Of a stretch of 64,000 bases of DNA, positions 42,513-51,109 are shown one piece after another (position 1 is the stretch's first letter; each line of letters opens with the position of its first letter). The notes beneath the pieces were generated by a model. That model saw only the letters and a list, made by a program, of their open reading frames with translations. It was not told the DNA's origin and did not search any database. Both the position numbers and the translations under genes were made by a program. The DNA comes from JAJCYL01 sp040222875 (GTDB lineage Bacteria > Bacteroidota > Bacteroidia > Cytophagales > Cyclobacteriaceae), in NCBI GenBank assembly GCA_040222875.1, contig JAVKCG010000004.1:682001-746000 (forward strand), in the 5' to 3' direction.

Positions 42513-44522
42513 TTAATTCGACACCTTTAGCATCTCACCCACGGATAAATTTGTATCATTTTTCCCGTTTAATTCCATAAGATCTTTAACGGACAGGTTA
42601 AATTTCTTTGCGATGCTATACATGGTATCGCCTGCCAAGACTGTATAGGTGTTTTGAGTCATTGCCGGCTGCGGTGATCTCTCCATGAACTCTGGATCCT
42701 CTACTTTTTTAAGTTGAAGCTTTTGACCGATAGCAAGTGTGTCAGCACTATCAATTGTATTGATTTCCAGAATGTCCTGTACGGTTAAGTTGTACTTTCT
42801 GGCAATACTGTAAAGAGTCTCTCCCGGAGCTACTTCATGGAACAAAACTTCAGCTTCTTCAACTGGCTCTTCTTCAATTATTTCCTGACTTTCTGGGGTA
42901 GACTGAATTTCCTTTTCGGGCACCTGACCCGGATTAATTACTTGAATGACCTGTCCTGGCTTAAGATCAGTGGATTCCAGGCCGTTCCATTCTTGGATGT
43001 CTTTTACAGCCACATCATATAATTTTGAAATAGCATAGAGGGTTTGCCCTTTCAAGACCAGGTGTTCAACAATATTATCCACTTGAGTTTCACTGTCTTC
43101 GTCCAATGAGAAATCATTCGGGATTTCATTCAAAGTAAAGCTCTCTTCAGGTTCTTCTATCGGCGCTGGCTCTTCAACAATTACCACTTCCTCCTCAGTC
43201 TCCTTCGGAGGCAATTCCGCTTGTGATTCAGCTATTAAAGGAGCCTCCTGACTTCTCTTGTACTCAATTGGGGCATCTTTTGGTCGCTTCTTTTTTAGCC
43301 ACATAATGCGGCCAACTTTAGGTTCCTCTCCACTTTCCATCCTGTTTTTCTTTGCAAGATGTTTGATCTTAATTCCATATTTCTGTGAAATATCCCTCAT
43401 AGATTCCCCCTCTTGCACTGTATGATAGTAAATAGACGATTTGTTCTTTTTATTTCTGAGGTAGTAGATTTCCCCAGTTTCAATTTTATCAGTAGGGTTA
43501 AGGTCGTTGAACTTCAAAAAGTGATGCACCTGAATACCACCCTTCTTGGCAAGGGAATCGATGTTGTCACCGCCAGAAGCAACGATTGCTTTAATGTTGT
43601 TCACTTTAACCAAGAGGTTTTGCGCTGCATCTGACTTTATATCAGCATAGATTTCAATTTTTGGTTCTTCTTTTTTTGAGTCTTCCTTTTTGCTGGCGAT
43701 AATGATTCCCTTTTTACCCTTGAAAGGAACGATTACAGTATACGGTTTCTCAGCAGGCACATTCCCTCGTTTCAGCCACTTATTATACTGATCAACAAGC
43801 TCTGCGTCTGCCTTCAGTTTTCTTGCAATTTCAGAAAGGCTCTTGTTTGCTCCATCGAGGTATTCAATCAACGACAGGCCTTCAGAATGCGGCTTGCCAA
43901 CTTCATCTTTGAAAGCTATGTAGTGAGCGAAGAATTTTTTCACATACCAAAAAGTGTTTTTGTCAATGGTCATTTTCTTCACTCCGAATTGTGACTCATC
44001 AACATACTTCTTGGCACCACCGGGGCCACGATTATAGGCCAGGCAGGCATACACCCAATTATTGAAATAGAAATTCATCCGTTTGAGGTATTTAGCTGCT
44101 CCCCTCGAAGCTGCGGCTATGTTCAAACGCTCATCAACATATCTATCGATTCTAAGGCCCACCTCCCGGGCAGCCGGTTCCTTAAACTGCCAAAAACCAA
44201 CAGCATTTGCTGAAGAAACTGCATCTGAAATCAGGGCACTCTCCTGAATTGCTAAAAATTTAAACTCCTCCGGAATTCGCTCTTCTTTAAAAATCCTCTC
44301 CACGATTGGAAAGTAGAGGTTCATTCTGTCAACCTTGATCTGAAAGTATTTTGGGCTTGCCCTTAAGGCATCTACGTCTTTCTGGATTTCCTTTCTTGCC
44401 CCATCAGTAATTTTCAGTTTCATGCCTCCAAACTCAAGGTTAGAAGGTACCTGAGGAGCGCTTTGTGCAAAACAAAAGGCTATTAACCCCATCAGTAAAA
44501 ATGATAATGTCGTCCTTTTCAT
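42513..44522 (-). CDS. MltD-like lytic transglycosylase with multiple LysM domains
   Basis: A 669-residue exported enzyme that cleaves peptidoglycan without hydrolysis. After a signal peptide (ending FCFAQ) the SLT domain carries catalytic E94 (FLAIQESALISDAVSSANAV), GFWQFKEPAAREVGL and YNRGPGG. At least four LysM modules follow: about 365-410 (HTVQEGESMRDISQKYGI), 495-540 (LVLKGQTLYAISKLYDV), 565-610 (HEVAPGETLYSIARKYNL) and the C-terminal 625-669 (YTVLAGDTMYSIAKKFNL), separated by Glu/Pro-rich linkers. The start overlaps the O-methyltransferase stop by 4 nt (ATGA). Confidence 0.93.
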   Translation of the reverse strand: MKRTTLSFLLMGLIAFCFAQSAPQVPSNLEFGGMKLKITDGARKEIQKDVDALRASPKYFQIKVDRMNLYFPIVERIFKEERIPEEFKFLAIQESALISDAVSSANAVGFWQFKEPAAREVGLRIDRYVDERLNIAAASRGAAKYLKRMNFYFNNWVYACLAYNRGPGGAKKYVDESQFGVKKMTIDKNTFWYVKKFFAHYIAFKDEVGKPHSEGLSLIEYLDGANKSLSEIARKLKADAELVDQYNKWLKRGNVPAEKPYTVIVPFKGKKGIIIASKKEDSKKEEPKIEIYADIKSDAAQNLLVKVNNIKAIVASGGDNIDSLAKKGGIQVHHFLKFNDLNPTDKIETGEIYYLRNKKNKSSIYYHTVQEGESMRDISQKYGIKIKHLAKKNRMESGEEPKVGRIMWLKKKRPKDAPIEYKRSQEAPLIAESQAELPPKETEEEVVIVEEPAPIEEPEESFTLNEIPNDFSLDEDSETQVDNIVEHLVLKGQTLYAISKLYDVAVKDIQEWNGLESTDLKPGQVIQVINPGQVPEKEIQSTPESQEIIEEEPVEEAEVLFHEVAPGETLYSIARKYNLTVQDILEINTIDSADTLAIGQKLQLKKVEDPEFMERSPQPAMTQNTYTVLAGDTMYSIAKKFNLSVKDLMELNGKNDTNLSVGEMLKVSN

Positions 44523-45163
44523 GAAATCTTTCTAATCATCATTAAGCCATCCCTTACGGGCATCAAAACGTTCTCAACCCTGGAATCATTTTGCACCAGA
44601 TCATTAAATTCCCTGAGTTTTTCCGTCTCCACATCTTTCTTTTCAGGTACTGTTAAAACCTTACCACTCCACAAAACATTGTCCGCAACTATGTAGCCCC
44701 CAATTCTGAGTATGGTCAACACTACTTCATAGTAGTTAATATAATTTTCTTTATCGGCATCAATAAAAACGAGATCAAACTCTTCTTGTAACGTCGGGAT
44801 AATTTCGAGAGCATTCCCAATTCTAAAATCAATGCTCTCATGATATGCTGACTTTTCAAAAAAAGCGGTGACCTTGTTTTTTAGCTCTTCGTTAATATCA
44901 ATTGTTACTAGTTTTCCACCTTTCTTCATTCCTTCTGCCAGGCATAATGCTGAATAGCCAGTATAAGTACCAACCTCAAGAATTCTATCCGGACGGATCA
45001 TTTTGGAGATCATTGAGAGCACCCGCCCCTGTAAATGGCCAGAGAGCATCCTTGGATAGAGAAAATTCGCCTGTGTTTCTCGATTTATCTTTTGAAGAAG
45101 TGGGCTTTCAGGACTTGTGTGTAACTCTGCGTACTCCTGAATTTTATCGTTAATCAGTTCCAT
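44519..45163 (-). CDS. SAM-dependent O-methyltransferase (catechol OMT-like)
   Basis: A 214-residue methyltransferase of the O-methyltransferase family 3 with RILEVGTYTGYSALCLAEGM (SAM motif I), LVTIDINEE, FDLVFIDADKENYINYYEVV with the metal-binding Asp, and GGYIVADNVLWSGKV. Family members methylate catechols or caffeoyl-type phenols using Mg2+; the bacterial substrate is unknown. It is directly upstream of the transglycosylase gene and translationally coupled to it, though the functional link is unclear. Confidence 0.92.
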   Translation of the reverse strand: MELINDKIQEYAELHTSPESPLLQKINRETQANFLYPRMLSGHLQGRVLSMISKMIRPDRILEVGTYTGYSALCLAEGMKKGGKLVTIDINEELKNKVTAFFEKSAYHESIDFRIGNALEIIPTLQEEFDLVFIDADKENYINYYEVVLTILRIGGYIVADNVLWSGKVLTVPEKKDVETEKLREFNDLVQNDSRVENVLMPVRDGLMMIRKIS

Positions 45164-45276
45164 TAAGGGGATTTTGAGTAATCCGTTAATGGGATATAAA
45201 GTTCACCAATTGGTAAGCAACGACAAAACATTATTCAAAATGTTGTGCCTGACAGGTGAAGATTGAATGGTGATGA

Positions 45277-45302
45277 ATAAAAAAGGGGAGCAAGCCCCCC
45301 TT
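45277..45302 (-). terminator. Intrinsic terminator after the DUF2911 gene
   Basis: On the minus strand AAGGGG/CCCCTT (45297-45302 and 45283-45288) closes an 8-nt loop and is followed by TTTTATT. It begins 9 nt after the stop codon. Confidence 0.82.
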
Positions 45303-45311
45303 AACTAATTT

Positions 45312-45854
45312 TTACAATCCGATTGGTACTTCAACAACGGTATCGCCCCAAGCCAGGTACATTGTGCTCATGCTATCTTTAGGGTCTTCGAATGCTATGG
45401 TAAAAGCCTCAATGCTATCTCCATCATATTTTCTTGACGAAACTTCAGCTTTCGCAACATCCTGGGTTTCGTCATATTGGTAATGGCCCCAGGTATTAAG
45501 CTTTGAGTTGAGTATCACGGTCCAATTACTTTCCCCTGGAATAGTGTAAAGTGCATAAGTGCCTGCTTTTACATCGTTTCCAGCAAATTTCACATCCTGT
45601 AAAAATGTAATTTCGGTGGTCTCATTTGCACCGGTTCTCCACATTTTACCGTACGGCGTTAATGATGCCAGCTCACGGCCTTTCAACATCGGCCGACTGT
45701 ATACAACCTTTGCTATAGGTGCTGGCTTTCTATTACCAGGAAGCCACGCAATATCAGCTGGGCTCTTATCAACACCTGAGAATTTTTGGGCCATTGCGGC
45801 ATCGCTAATCATTAATGCGACCAACAATAAAACGGGTAAAATCAATTTTTTCAT
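45312..45854 (-). CDS. Exported DUF2911 protein
   Basis: A 180-residue protein starting at the ATG at 45854 (MKKLILPVLLLVALMISDAA, signal ending AMAQ); an upstream in-frame ATG at 45926 would add a polar stretch and is rejected. DUF2911 is seen in VVYSRPMLKGRELASLTPYG, KMWRTGANETTEITF, KAGTYALYTIPGESNWTVIL and the terminal LAWGDTVVEVPI. The family is very common in Bacteroidota and exported, but no activity is established. Confidence 0.92.
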   Translation of the reverse strand: MKKLILPVLLLVALMISDAAMAQKFSGVDKSPADIAWLPGNRKPAPIAKVVYSRPMLKGRELASLTPYGKMWRTGANETTEITFLQDVKFAGNDVKAGTYALYTIPGESNWTVILNSKLNTWGHYQYDETQDVAKAEVSSRKYDGDSIEAFTIAFEDPKDSMSTMYLAWGDTVVEVPIGL

Positions 45855-46061
45855 GATCAATATTTTTTTGGTTTTAAAAATTAAAGATAATTCAAAAGGA
45901 TGCTTGCCACTAAATGCTGATGTCATATTAGCGTCATTTCAAACCATTTATAAAGAATGGGGGTCTGATCGGGGTAGGATGCTTTATCGCTGATAAATAT
46001 CTGGTTAACTTTAGGTGTATCCTGCCGTAAGATTGTCTTAATTAATAGCAGGTGATTCGAA

Positions 46062-46493
46062 ATGCGAGTAATAAAATCCATATCTGGCAAAACTGGTTTA
46101 TATCAAAACGATCTTGAAAAAAGGTTGGGCCATCTTATTGGTGATCTTGAAACATATTCAGATCAAATTATTGACTACTTATCCCTACCGGGCACAAGTG
46201 TTCAACTAAAAAAAACACTACGGCATGCTGTAAAAGGTTTAAACAACTATGATTTTGACATCTTCGAGAGGTTGATCTCTTTTGGTCGAAGCCTGAGCTT
46301 ATTGGTTGGCTCCACCCATAAGTTGAATAAAGACATTGTCACAAAAATTGAAGCCCCACTTAAATATTTGGTGCAGACCTACACACACATAGCCTTTAGC
46401 ACAAGCCACAAAGAAATTACGGATACAGCAAGCCGATTAATCAAAGATATCAGCCAAGATCCAAATCAAATTTCGTTTGTGAAGGGGTATTGA
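46062..46493 (+). CDS. Helical protein of unknown function
   Basis: A 143-residue cytosolic protein, almost entirely helical (YQNDLEKRLGHLIGDLETYS, TSVQLKKTLRHAVKGLNNYD, EAPLKYLVQTYTHIAFSTSH). It has no signal peptide, membrane segment or recognised motif. The gene ends 1 nt before the convergent aminotransferase stop codon. No family could be named. Confidence 0.6.
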   Translation: MRVIKSISGKTGLYQNDLEKRLGHLIGDLETYSDQIIDYLSLPGTSVQLKKTLRHAVKGLNNYDFDIFERLISFGRSLSLLVGSTHKLNKDIVTKIEAPLKYLVQTYTHIAFSTSHKEITDTASRLIKDISQDPNQISFVKGY

Positions 46494-47399
46494 TCAGAAA
46501 GGCAAACTTTCAGAAAACGTCGGAATCAAGCTATGAAATTCTTCCCTTAATTGAGCTGTAATTTTACCCTTGATCGAATGCTCAATTATGCGTCCATCAA
46601 TTTCAGTTACCGGGGTTAATTCGCCCATGGTGCCTGTGGCAAAAACCTCGTCGGCCGTGTAAAATTCAGTTAGTGATAAATTCTTTTCTTGTATAGGGAT
46701 TTTCAGGGCCTTAGCGCAGTCAATTACCAAACCCCTGGTTATTCCGGGTAGGCATGCATCAGCGTGAGGGGTAAATAGCTCTCCTTCTTTTACCATAAAT
46801 AAATTAGTGTCGTTCAGCTCAGATACAAAACCTGAATCGTCCAACATAATTGCTGCATCAACCCCTGCCACATTGGCCTGGATTTTTGCAATAATGTTAT
46901 TGAGCAAATTGCCGTGATGAATTTTCGAATCCAGGAATTGTGGTCCATTGCGTCGTTGAGAGGAAGTAATCACCTTGATACCAGATTCATTGTCATATAC
47001 AAGCGGCTTCCATTCAGCCAATACTATCAGGCAACTTCCTTTTTGATTCAATCTGGGATCCATTCCTGAAGTCACTTTCTCCCCCCGGGTAAGGGTTAGG
47101 CGAATGTGAGCTTCATCTCTCATACCGTTGGCCTGCAGTGTCTCAAAAATTGCTTGTTTGATTGCTGCCCTATCAGGAATGTGTGCGAATGCCAGTGCTT
47201 TTGCCGAATGCTCTAATCTCGTTATGTGCTTGTCCAGGCAAAAAATGCCGCCTTTATAAACACGAAGTCCCTCCCAAACTGTGTCTCCCCCTTGTACAGA
47301 ACTATCAAAAACTGAGACTTTGGCTTCATTTCGAGGGAGCAATTTGCCTCCAACATGAATTAATATGCCTTCATTTTTTGGGTTGAATTTCTGGAGCAT
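46494..47399 (-). CDS. Class IV aminotransferase (branched-chain/D-amino-acid type)
   Basis: A 301-residue PLP enzyme. The PLP-binding Lys is K159 in FLDSKIHHGNLLNNIIA. VFDSSVQGGDTVWEGLRVYK, SELNDTNLFMV and the phosphate-binding ATGTMGELTPVTEIDG are typical of fold-type IV aminotransferases. It is shorter than the usual biosynthetic IlvE and lies 2 nt after a sulfotransferase gene, so it may have a specialised amino substrate rather than act in leucine/valine synthesis. It is the last gene of a four-gene operon. Confidence 0.9.
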   Translation of the reverse strand: MLQKFNPKNEGILIHVGGKLLPRNEAKVSVFDSSVQGGDTVWEGLRVYKGGIFCLDKHITRLEHSAKALAFAHIPDRAAIKQAIFETLQANGMRDEAHIRLTLTRGEKVTSGMDPRLNQKGSCLIVLAEWKPLVYDNESGIKVITSSQRRNGPQFLDSKIHHGNLLNNIIAKIQANVAGVDAAIMLDDSGFVSELNDTNLFMVKEGELFTPHADACLPGITRGLVIDCAKALKIPIQEKNLSLTEFYTADEVFATGTMGELTPVTEIDGRIIEHSIKGKITAQLREEFHSLIPTFSESLPF

Positions 47400-47401
47400 G
47401 A

Positions 47402-48121
47402 TTAAGCTTTAATTGCTAATTTATTGAGATGATTATAGTATTCTAGGCACTCATCGTACAATGGAATTAAATTAACCGGTAAGGGATCATTACTGGATTG
47501 TTGCTTCGAAAAGCCGGTAGATTGATGCACATTTCTGTACCAATATTTTGCCCAAACTCCATCCTCAATTCGAGGGCCAGGTTGCCATTTCAACATTGAA
47601 TCCTCAAAATCGATTTCAATCTTTTCACAAAGTGCTGTAAGTAACTTCTTTGGATTCTTTAATAAGTCATTAGAGTTCAGGATTATGGCCGGCTTGTTTT
47701 GCTTGTCCAGATATTCATAGAGTTCCAATTGCATCTTAACACCAACGTCCTGAACCGTGGGCGACTTGATAACTTTTGAAAATGATGCAATTATCTGCTT
47801 CGGATTTCTTATATAAATGATATTTATCATCCCTAAAATAAATTCCCAATTGAGGTCAATCAGGTGATGGGACATGTTCTTGATAAATAGGTTGTCTTTC
47901 GACCACCTATCCGATAGTAGCATCTCGATGATTTTGCCAGTATCCGTTTCCATTGAATCAATTATCTCTTGTCTGCCTGGATGATCGATACCGGTACGTT
48001 CCAGATAGCTCCCATAAAGTGGTTCATCAAGCACCTGGGTATCCGCCCTCTGGGCGAATGAATACATTAAAGCAGTGGATAAATTTCTGGGGCAAGAAAT
48101 CAGATTGATCCTCCTTGTCAT
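47402..48121 (-). CDS. Sulfotransferase family protein
   Basis: A 239-residue protein with the PAPS 5'-phosphosulfate loop at its very N-terminus (INLISCPRNLSTALMYSFAQ). A DEPLYGSYL segment follows, then a central region with the 3'-phosphate-binding pattern (IIYIRNPKQIIASFSKVI) and a C-terminal WQPGPRIEDGVWAKYWYRNV. Its small size and RNLST loop match bacterial sulfotransferase-like proteins whose acceptors are unknown. It is 9 nt downstream of a TPR lipoprotein gene and 2 nt upstream of the aminotransferase gene. Confidence 0.85.
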   Translation of the reverse strand: MTRRINLISCPRNLSTALMYSFAQRADTQVLDEPLYGSYLERTGIDHPGRQEIIDSMETDTGKIIEMLLSDRWSKDNLFIKNMSHHLIDLNWEFILGMINIIYIRNPKQIIASFSKVIKSPTVQDVGVKMQLELYEYLDKQNKPAIILNSNDLLKNPKKLLTALCEKIEIDFEDSMLKWQPGPRIEDGVWAKYWYRNVHQSTGFSKQQSSNDPLPVNLIPLYDECLEYYNHLNKLAIKA

Positions 48122-48130
48122 CGAAATATA

Positions 48131-49180
48131 CTAAAGACCCCCGGCATTAAGGTTTGCCAGGTCAACTTCGGCCGCTATATAACCAAAGGCCGTCCAACTT
48201 GTGCCCTCAACAATTTTTTCAAATAGTTGCCGGGCCTTGTTTACCTCACCATTGTATAAGTACCAATTGGCAACCCCGTAGCCCTGTGTAGCAATTTTCA
48301 GACTAACGCCGGGATCATTTGTTCGTCTTAAATCGATTAATTCGGTTGGGTCTATGTCTCCCTTATACATTAAAATGCGCTTGTGGTATGCGTCATTTTC
48401 GATAACGTTCATCCTTTTTTTAATGGGTTCAATCAGTGCTTTTGCAGCTTCTACATTACCCGTTTTGCGATAGGTCATATAGAGCCAATCAGTTGTGGCC
48501 AGCACCAGGTCATCGTTATTACTGACTTCCATGCATTTTTTATAAGCTGAGATAGCTTTGTCATAATTACCTTTTAGATAGTAGGCTAAACCAAGGTGAT
48601 ACCAAATATTAAATTGAGTATTCGAAAGTGGTCTATTTAACTTGTTTGGCGCACCATCTGGCTCTATCATTAAAGAATCCAACCCACGAATCAGGAAAGC
48701 GGCCTGCTCCAAATCCTGTGTTGCCCTGTCAAAATCCCGTAACGAAATATAGCGATGGCCTCTGTGTCGTAATAGCCTGTATGAATCTGGAAATTGAGCA
48801 AGCCCATCGCTATAAACTTTTATCGACTCCTTGAGCCGGTAGAGATAGGCCAGTCTACGACCATACCAAATTATGTTCTCAAGGCTATCAGGATTCTGAT
48901 TAAAATCATTGAGTGCCTCCTGCAGGTTCGCTTCAAGCAATCGTTGGGTCCGTGATGGTATTTCAGGAGGGTATAATTTAGTGCCCAGCAGGGAGATGGC
49001 TTCAAAACCATCATCCGTAATGGTGGTGTCTTTTGGAGCTGTTATGATTGAGGATATCTCAGCCTCTTGCTCAGAAGAAGTTTTGCCAGTTTCCACGCAA
49101 GACCAGCATACAGCAAGTATAAAAGCAACTCCTACAATACGAACAGCAATAAAATTTGATTTTAATTTAACCGACCTCAT
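48131..49180 (-). CDS. TPR-repeat lipoprotein
   Basis: A 349-residue lipoprotein with signal and lipobox (VGVAFILAVCWSC, Cys 28). The mature part has at least three TPR motifs: SLENIIWYGRRLAYLYRLKE, YRLLRHRGHRYISLRDFDRA and FNIWYHLGLAYYLKGNYDKA, with further helical hairpins (VLATTDWLYMTYRKTGNVEA). TPRs mediate protein contacts; the location is periplasmic or outer-membrane. Its start is 1 nt after the stop of the RidA-like gene. Confidence 0.88.
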   Translation of the reverse strand: MRSVKLKSNFIAVRIVGVAFILAVCWSCVETGKTSSEQEAEISSIITAPKDTTITDDGFEAISLLGTKLYPPEIPSRTQRLLEANLQEALNDFNQNPDSLENIIWYGRRLAYLYRLKESIKVYSDGLAQFPDSYRLLRHRGHRYISLRDFDRATQDLEQAAFLIRGLDSLMIEPDGAPNKLNRPLSNTQFNIWYHLGLAYYLKGNYDKAISAYKKCMEVSNNDDLVLATTDWLYMTYRKTGNVEAAKALIEPIKKRMNVIENDAYHKRILMYKGDIDPTELIDLRRTNDPGVSLKIATQGYGVANWYLYNGEVNKARQLFEKIVEGTSWTAFGYIAAEVDLANLNAGGL

Positions 49181-49181
49181 T

Positions 49182-49694
49182 TTATTTATAGACAGCTACC
49201 GCCTCAACTTCCACTAAAAGATAGGGTCTTGCTAGTGCGGCAACACCAATAGTTGACCTGGCCACCTTTGATGGGTTTTGGTCATTGTTAAAAAATTTTC
49301 CGTATGCGTCAAACCACCCCTGAAAATCATGCTGGTCTTCGTTATTGGGATCAGGGGCCACATACACCCTCAAAAATACCACATCGCTCATTTTCAAACC
49401 TGCCTCTTTTAATAATCCTTCTATTCTTTTTAGACAGCCGATGCTTTGGGTATAAGTATCACCGTATCTTTCAAGCGTTTTTTCCTCCCTGGTAGTATCA
49501 TTAGCAAGGCTTACAAGCCCACTTGTTATAAACAACTTCTTGTCAGCTGGCAGTTCAAATCCCCTTAGAATCGAAGACGACGGATTGTCATAAAGCACAA
49601 CCTCCTGTGGTTCGATCGATAAGGTTTGATCTTTAGGCTGGCAGGCCAACAAAAGGCTAAGCAACAGCAATTGATATTTTTTTATGCTTTTCAT
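49182..49694 (-). CDS. Exported RidA/YjgF-family lipoprotein
   Basis: A 170-residue RidA-like protein that begins MKSIKKYQLLLLSLLLAC, a lipoprotein signal with lipobox LLAC; the in-frame ATG at 49724 would spoil it. The RidA domain includes SGLVSLANDT, LERYGDTYTQSIGCLKRIEG, DVVFLRVYVAPD and KVARSTIGVAALARPYLLVE. The Arg of KVARSTIGV fits the imine-deaminase Arg of RidA. RidA normally works in the cytosol hydrolysing enamines made by PLP enzymes; an exported, lipid-anchored form is unusual. First gene of the four-gene operon. Confidence 0.88.
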   Translation of the reverse strand: MKSIKKYQLLLLSLLLACQPKDQTLSIEPQEVVLYDNPSSSILRGFELPADKKLFITSGLVSLANDTTREEKTLERYGDTYTQSIGCLKRIEGLLKEAGLKMSDVVFLRVYVAPDPNNEDQHDFQGWFDAYGKFFNNDQNPSKVARSTIGVAALARPYLLVEVEAVAVYK

Positions 49695-49746
49695 GGTAAT
49701 GGGTCGTTTTAGCAAACTAATCAAATAATGACAACCTTCCTATCTG

Positions 49747-49775
49747 TTGTGTTCAGTGGATGAATGCTACCTTTG
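49747..49775 (+). promoter_or_regulatory. Promoter upstream of the thioredoxin-like gene
   Basis: TTG at 49747-49749, an 18-nt spacer and TACCTTTG at 49768-49775 match the Bacteroidota promoter. The start codon follows 24 nt after the -7 box. Confidence 0.6.
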
Positions 49776-49799
49776 GATGGCAGATAAACAAACATTTCA

Positions 49800-50354
49800 A
49801 TGGCAGAGACACCATCAAACATGCTCCCGTTGGGAACAAAGGCCCCAAATTTTATATTACCTGATACAGTGTCAGGCAACACACTAAGTTTGGATGAACT
49901 AAGAGCCAAAGCCGGACTAGTGGTCATGTTCATTTGCAACCACTGCCCCTATGTAATTCATGTTCAGGAAGAGATGGTGAAAATTGCATCCGAGTATCAG
50001 TCGAAAGGTTTCTCATTTGTTGCCATTAGCTCCAATGATGTTAATGGCTATCCACAAGATGGACCAGAGAAAATGAAGGAGCATGCAATTAAAAATGAGT
50101 TTACTTTCCCCTATCTATACGACGAAACACAAAATGTAGCCAAAGCCTACGATGCCGCTTGTACCCCGGACTTTTATGTCTTTACAGCAGATTTGTCACT
50201 GTATTACCGGGGCAGGATTGATGGCTCAAGGCCAAATAATGAACAACCTGTGACAGGCGAAGACCTAAGAGGTGCGCTCAACAGCTTACTTGATGGGCAA
50301 CCCTCACCCTCTCAACAATGGCCAAGTATGGGGTGCAACATCAAGTGGAAATAA
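49800..50354 (+). CDS. Thioredoxin-like/AhpC-TSA family protein
   Basis: A 184-residue cytosolic thioredoxin-fold protein with the active site in FICNHCPYVIHV (CxxC, Cys-Asn-His-Cys), then VAISSNDVNGYPQDGPEKM, TFPYLYDETQNVAKAY and ACTPDFYVFTADLSL, where the cis-Pro follows Thr as in thioredoxins. This subgroup (thioredoxin family protein with CNHCPYV) is common in Bacteroidota and Cyanobacteria; its partners are not established. It ends within the terminator shared with the convergent superoxide dismutase gene. Confidence 0.88.
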   Translation: MAETPSNMLPLGTKAPNFILPDTVSGNTLSLDELRAKAGLVVMFICNHCPYVIHVQEEMVKIASEYQSKGFSFVAISSNDVNGYPQDGPEKMKEHAIKNEFTFPYLYDETQNVAKAYDAACTPDFYVFTADLSLYYRGRIDGSRPNNEQPVTGEDLRGALNSLLDGQPSPSQQWPSMGCNIKWK

Positions 50355-50373
50355 AAAGGGGCCTGCGCCCCTT
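50352..50373 (-). terminator. Intrinsic terminator after the superoxide dismutase gene
   Basis: AAGGGGC/GCCCCTT (50367-50373 and 50356-50362) with a 4-nt loop is followed by TTTATTT on the minus strand. Its tail overlaps the stop codon of the convergent thioredoxin-like gene. Confidence 0.8.
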
Positions 50374-50377
50374 AATC

Positions 50378-50986
50378 TTATTTGTTGTCTGCAAACCTCT
50401 TCGATACCTCATCCCAGTTAATAACATTAAAGAAAGCTGAGATGTAATCTGGTCTTCTGTTTTGATAATTTAAGTAGTAAGCATGCTCCCAAACATCAAG
50501 GCCTAAAATTGGAGTGCCTCCGCATCCAACACTTGGCATCAATGGGTTATCTTGATTTGGAGAAGAACAGACTTCCAGTTTCCCTCCCGGATGAACACAC
50601 AGCCAGGCCCAACCTGAGCCGAACCTTGTTGCAGCCGCTTTTGAAAACGTGTCTTTAAATCCATCATAGGAACTAAAGGCACTGTTAATAGCATCACCAA
50701 CCTCTCCTGAAGGAGCTCCACCACCGTCAGGCGACATTACAGTCCAGAAAAGCGAGTGGTTAAAGTGACCTCCACCATTGTTTCTGACTGCTGCAGAGTG
50801 CTGATCTACATTTTTAAGGATATCCTCTAATGATTTCCCCTCAAGATCAGTGCCCGCTACAGCATTGTTTAAATTTGTTACATACCCATTATGATGCTTA
50901 CCATGATGGATTTCCATGGTTCTTGAATCAATATGGGGTTCTAATGCATTGTGCGCATATGGTAATTGTGGTAATTCGAAAGCCAT
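50378..50986 (-). CDS. sodA: Superoxide dismutase, Mn/Fe type
   Basis: A 202-residue enzyme that disproportionates superoxide. Metal ligands are H27, H77 (GGHFNHSLFW), D164 and H168 (GLDVWEHAYYLNYQ). The GGHFNHSLFW form and the NQDNPLMP segment are closer to Mn-type than to Fe-type enzymes, which have AAQVWNH here, though cambialistic use cannot be excluded. No signal peptide, so it is cytosolic. It starts with ATG and ends in a strong terminator. Confidence 0.95.
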   Translation of the reverse strand: MAFELPQLPYAHNALEPHIDSRTMEIHHGKHHNGYVTNLNNAVAGTDLEGKSLEDILKNVDQHSAAVRNNGGGHFNHSLFWTVMSPDGGGAPSGEVGDAINSAFSSYDGFKDTFSKAAATRFGSGWAWLCVHPGGKLEVCSSPNQDNPLMPSVGCGGTPILGLDVWEHAYYLNYQNRRPDYISAFFNVINWDEVSKRFADNK

Positions 50987-51109
50987 TATTTTATCTGATT
51001 TTTTAGTTAAACATTCATTCTATCAACTAATAGTTTACGCAATTTGTTGCTGAAAAGCAAGAAAAGTAAAGCTAACTATGAATCAATAATTGGAATAAAT
51101 TCTGGCAGG

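Noticed and set aside
45559..45993. A 144-codon plus-strand frame
   Set aside because: It is antisense to the DUF2911 gene, whose family motifs are clear.
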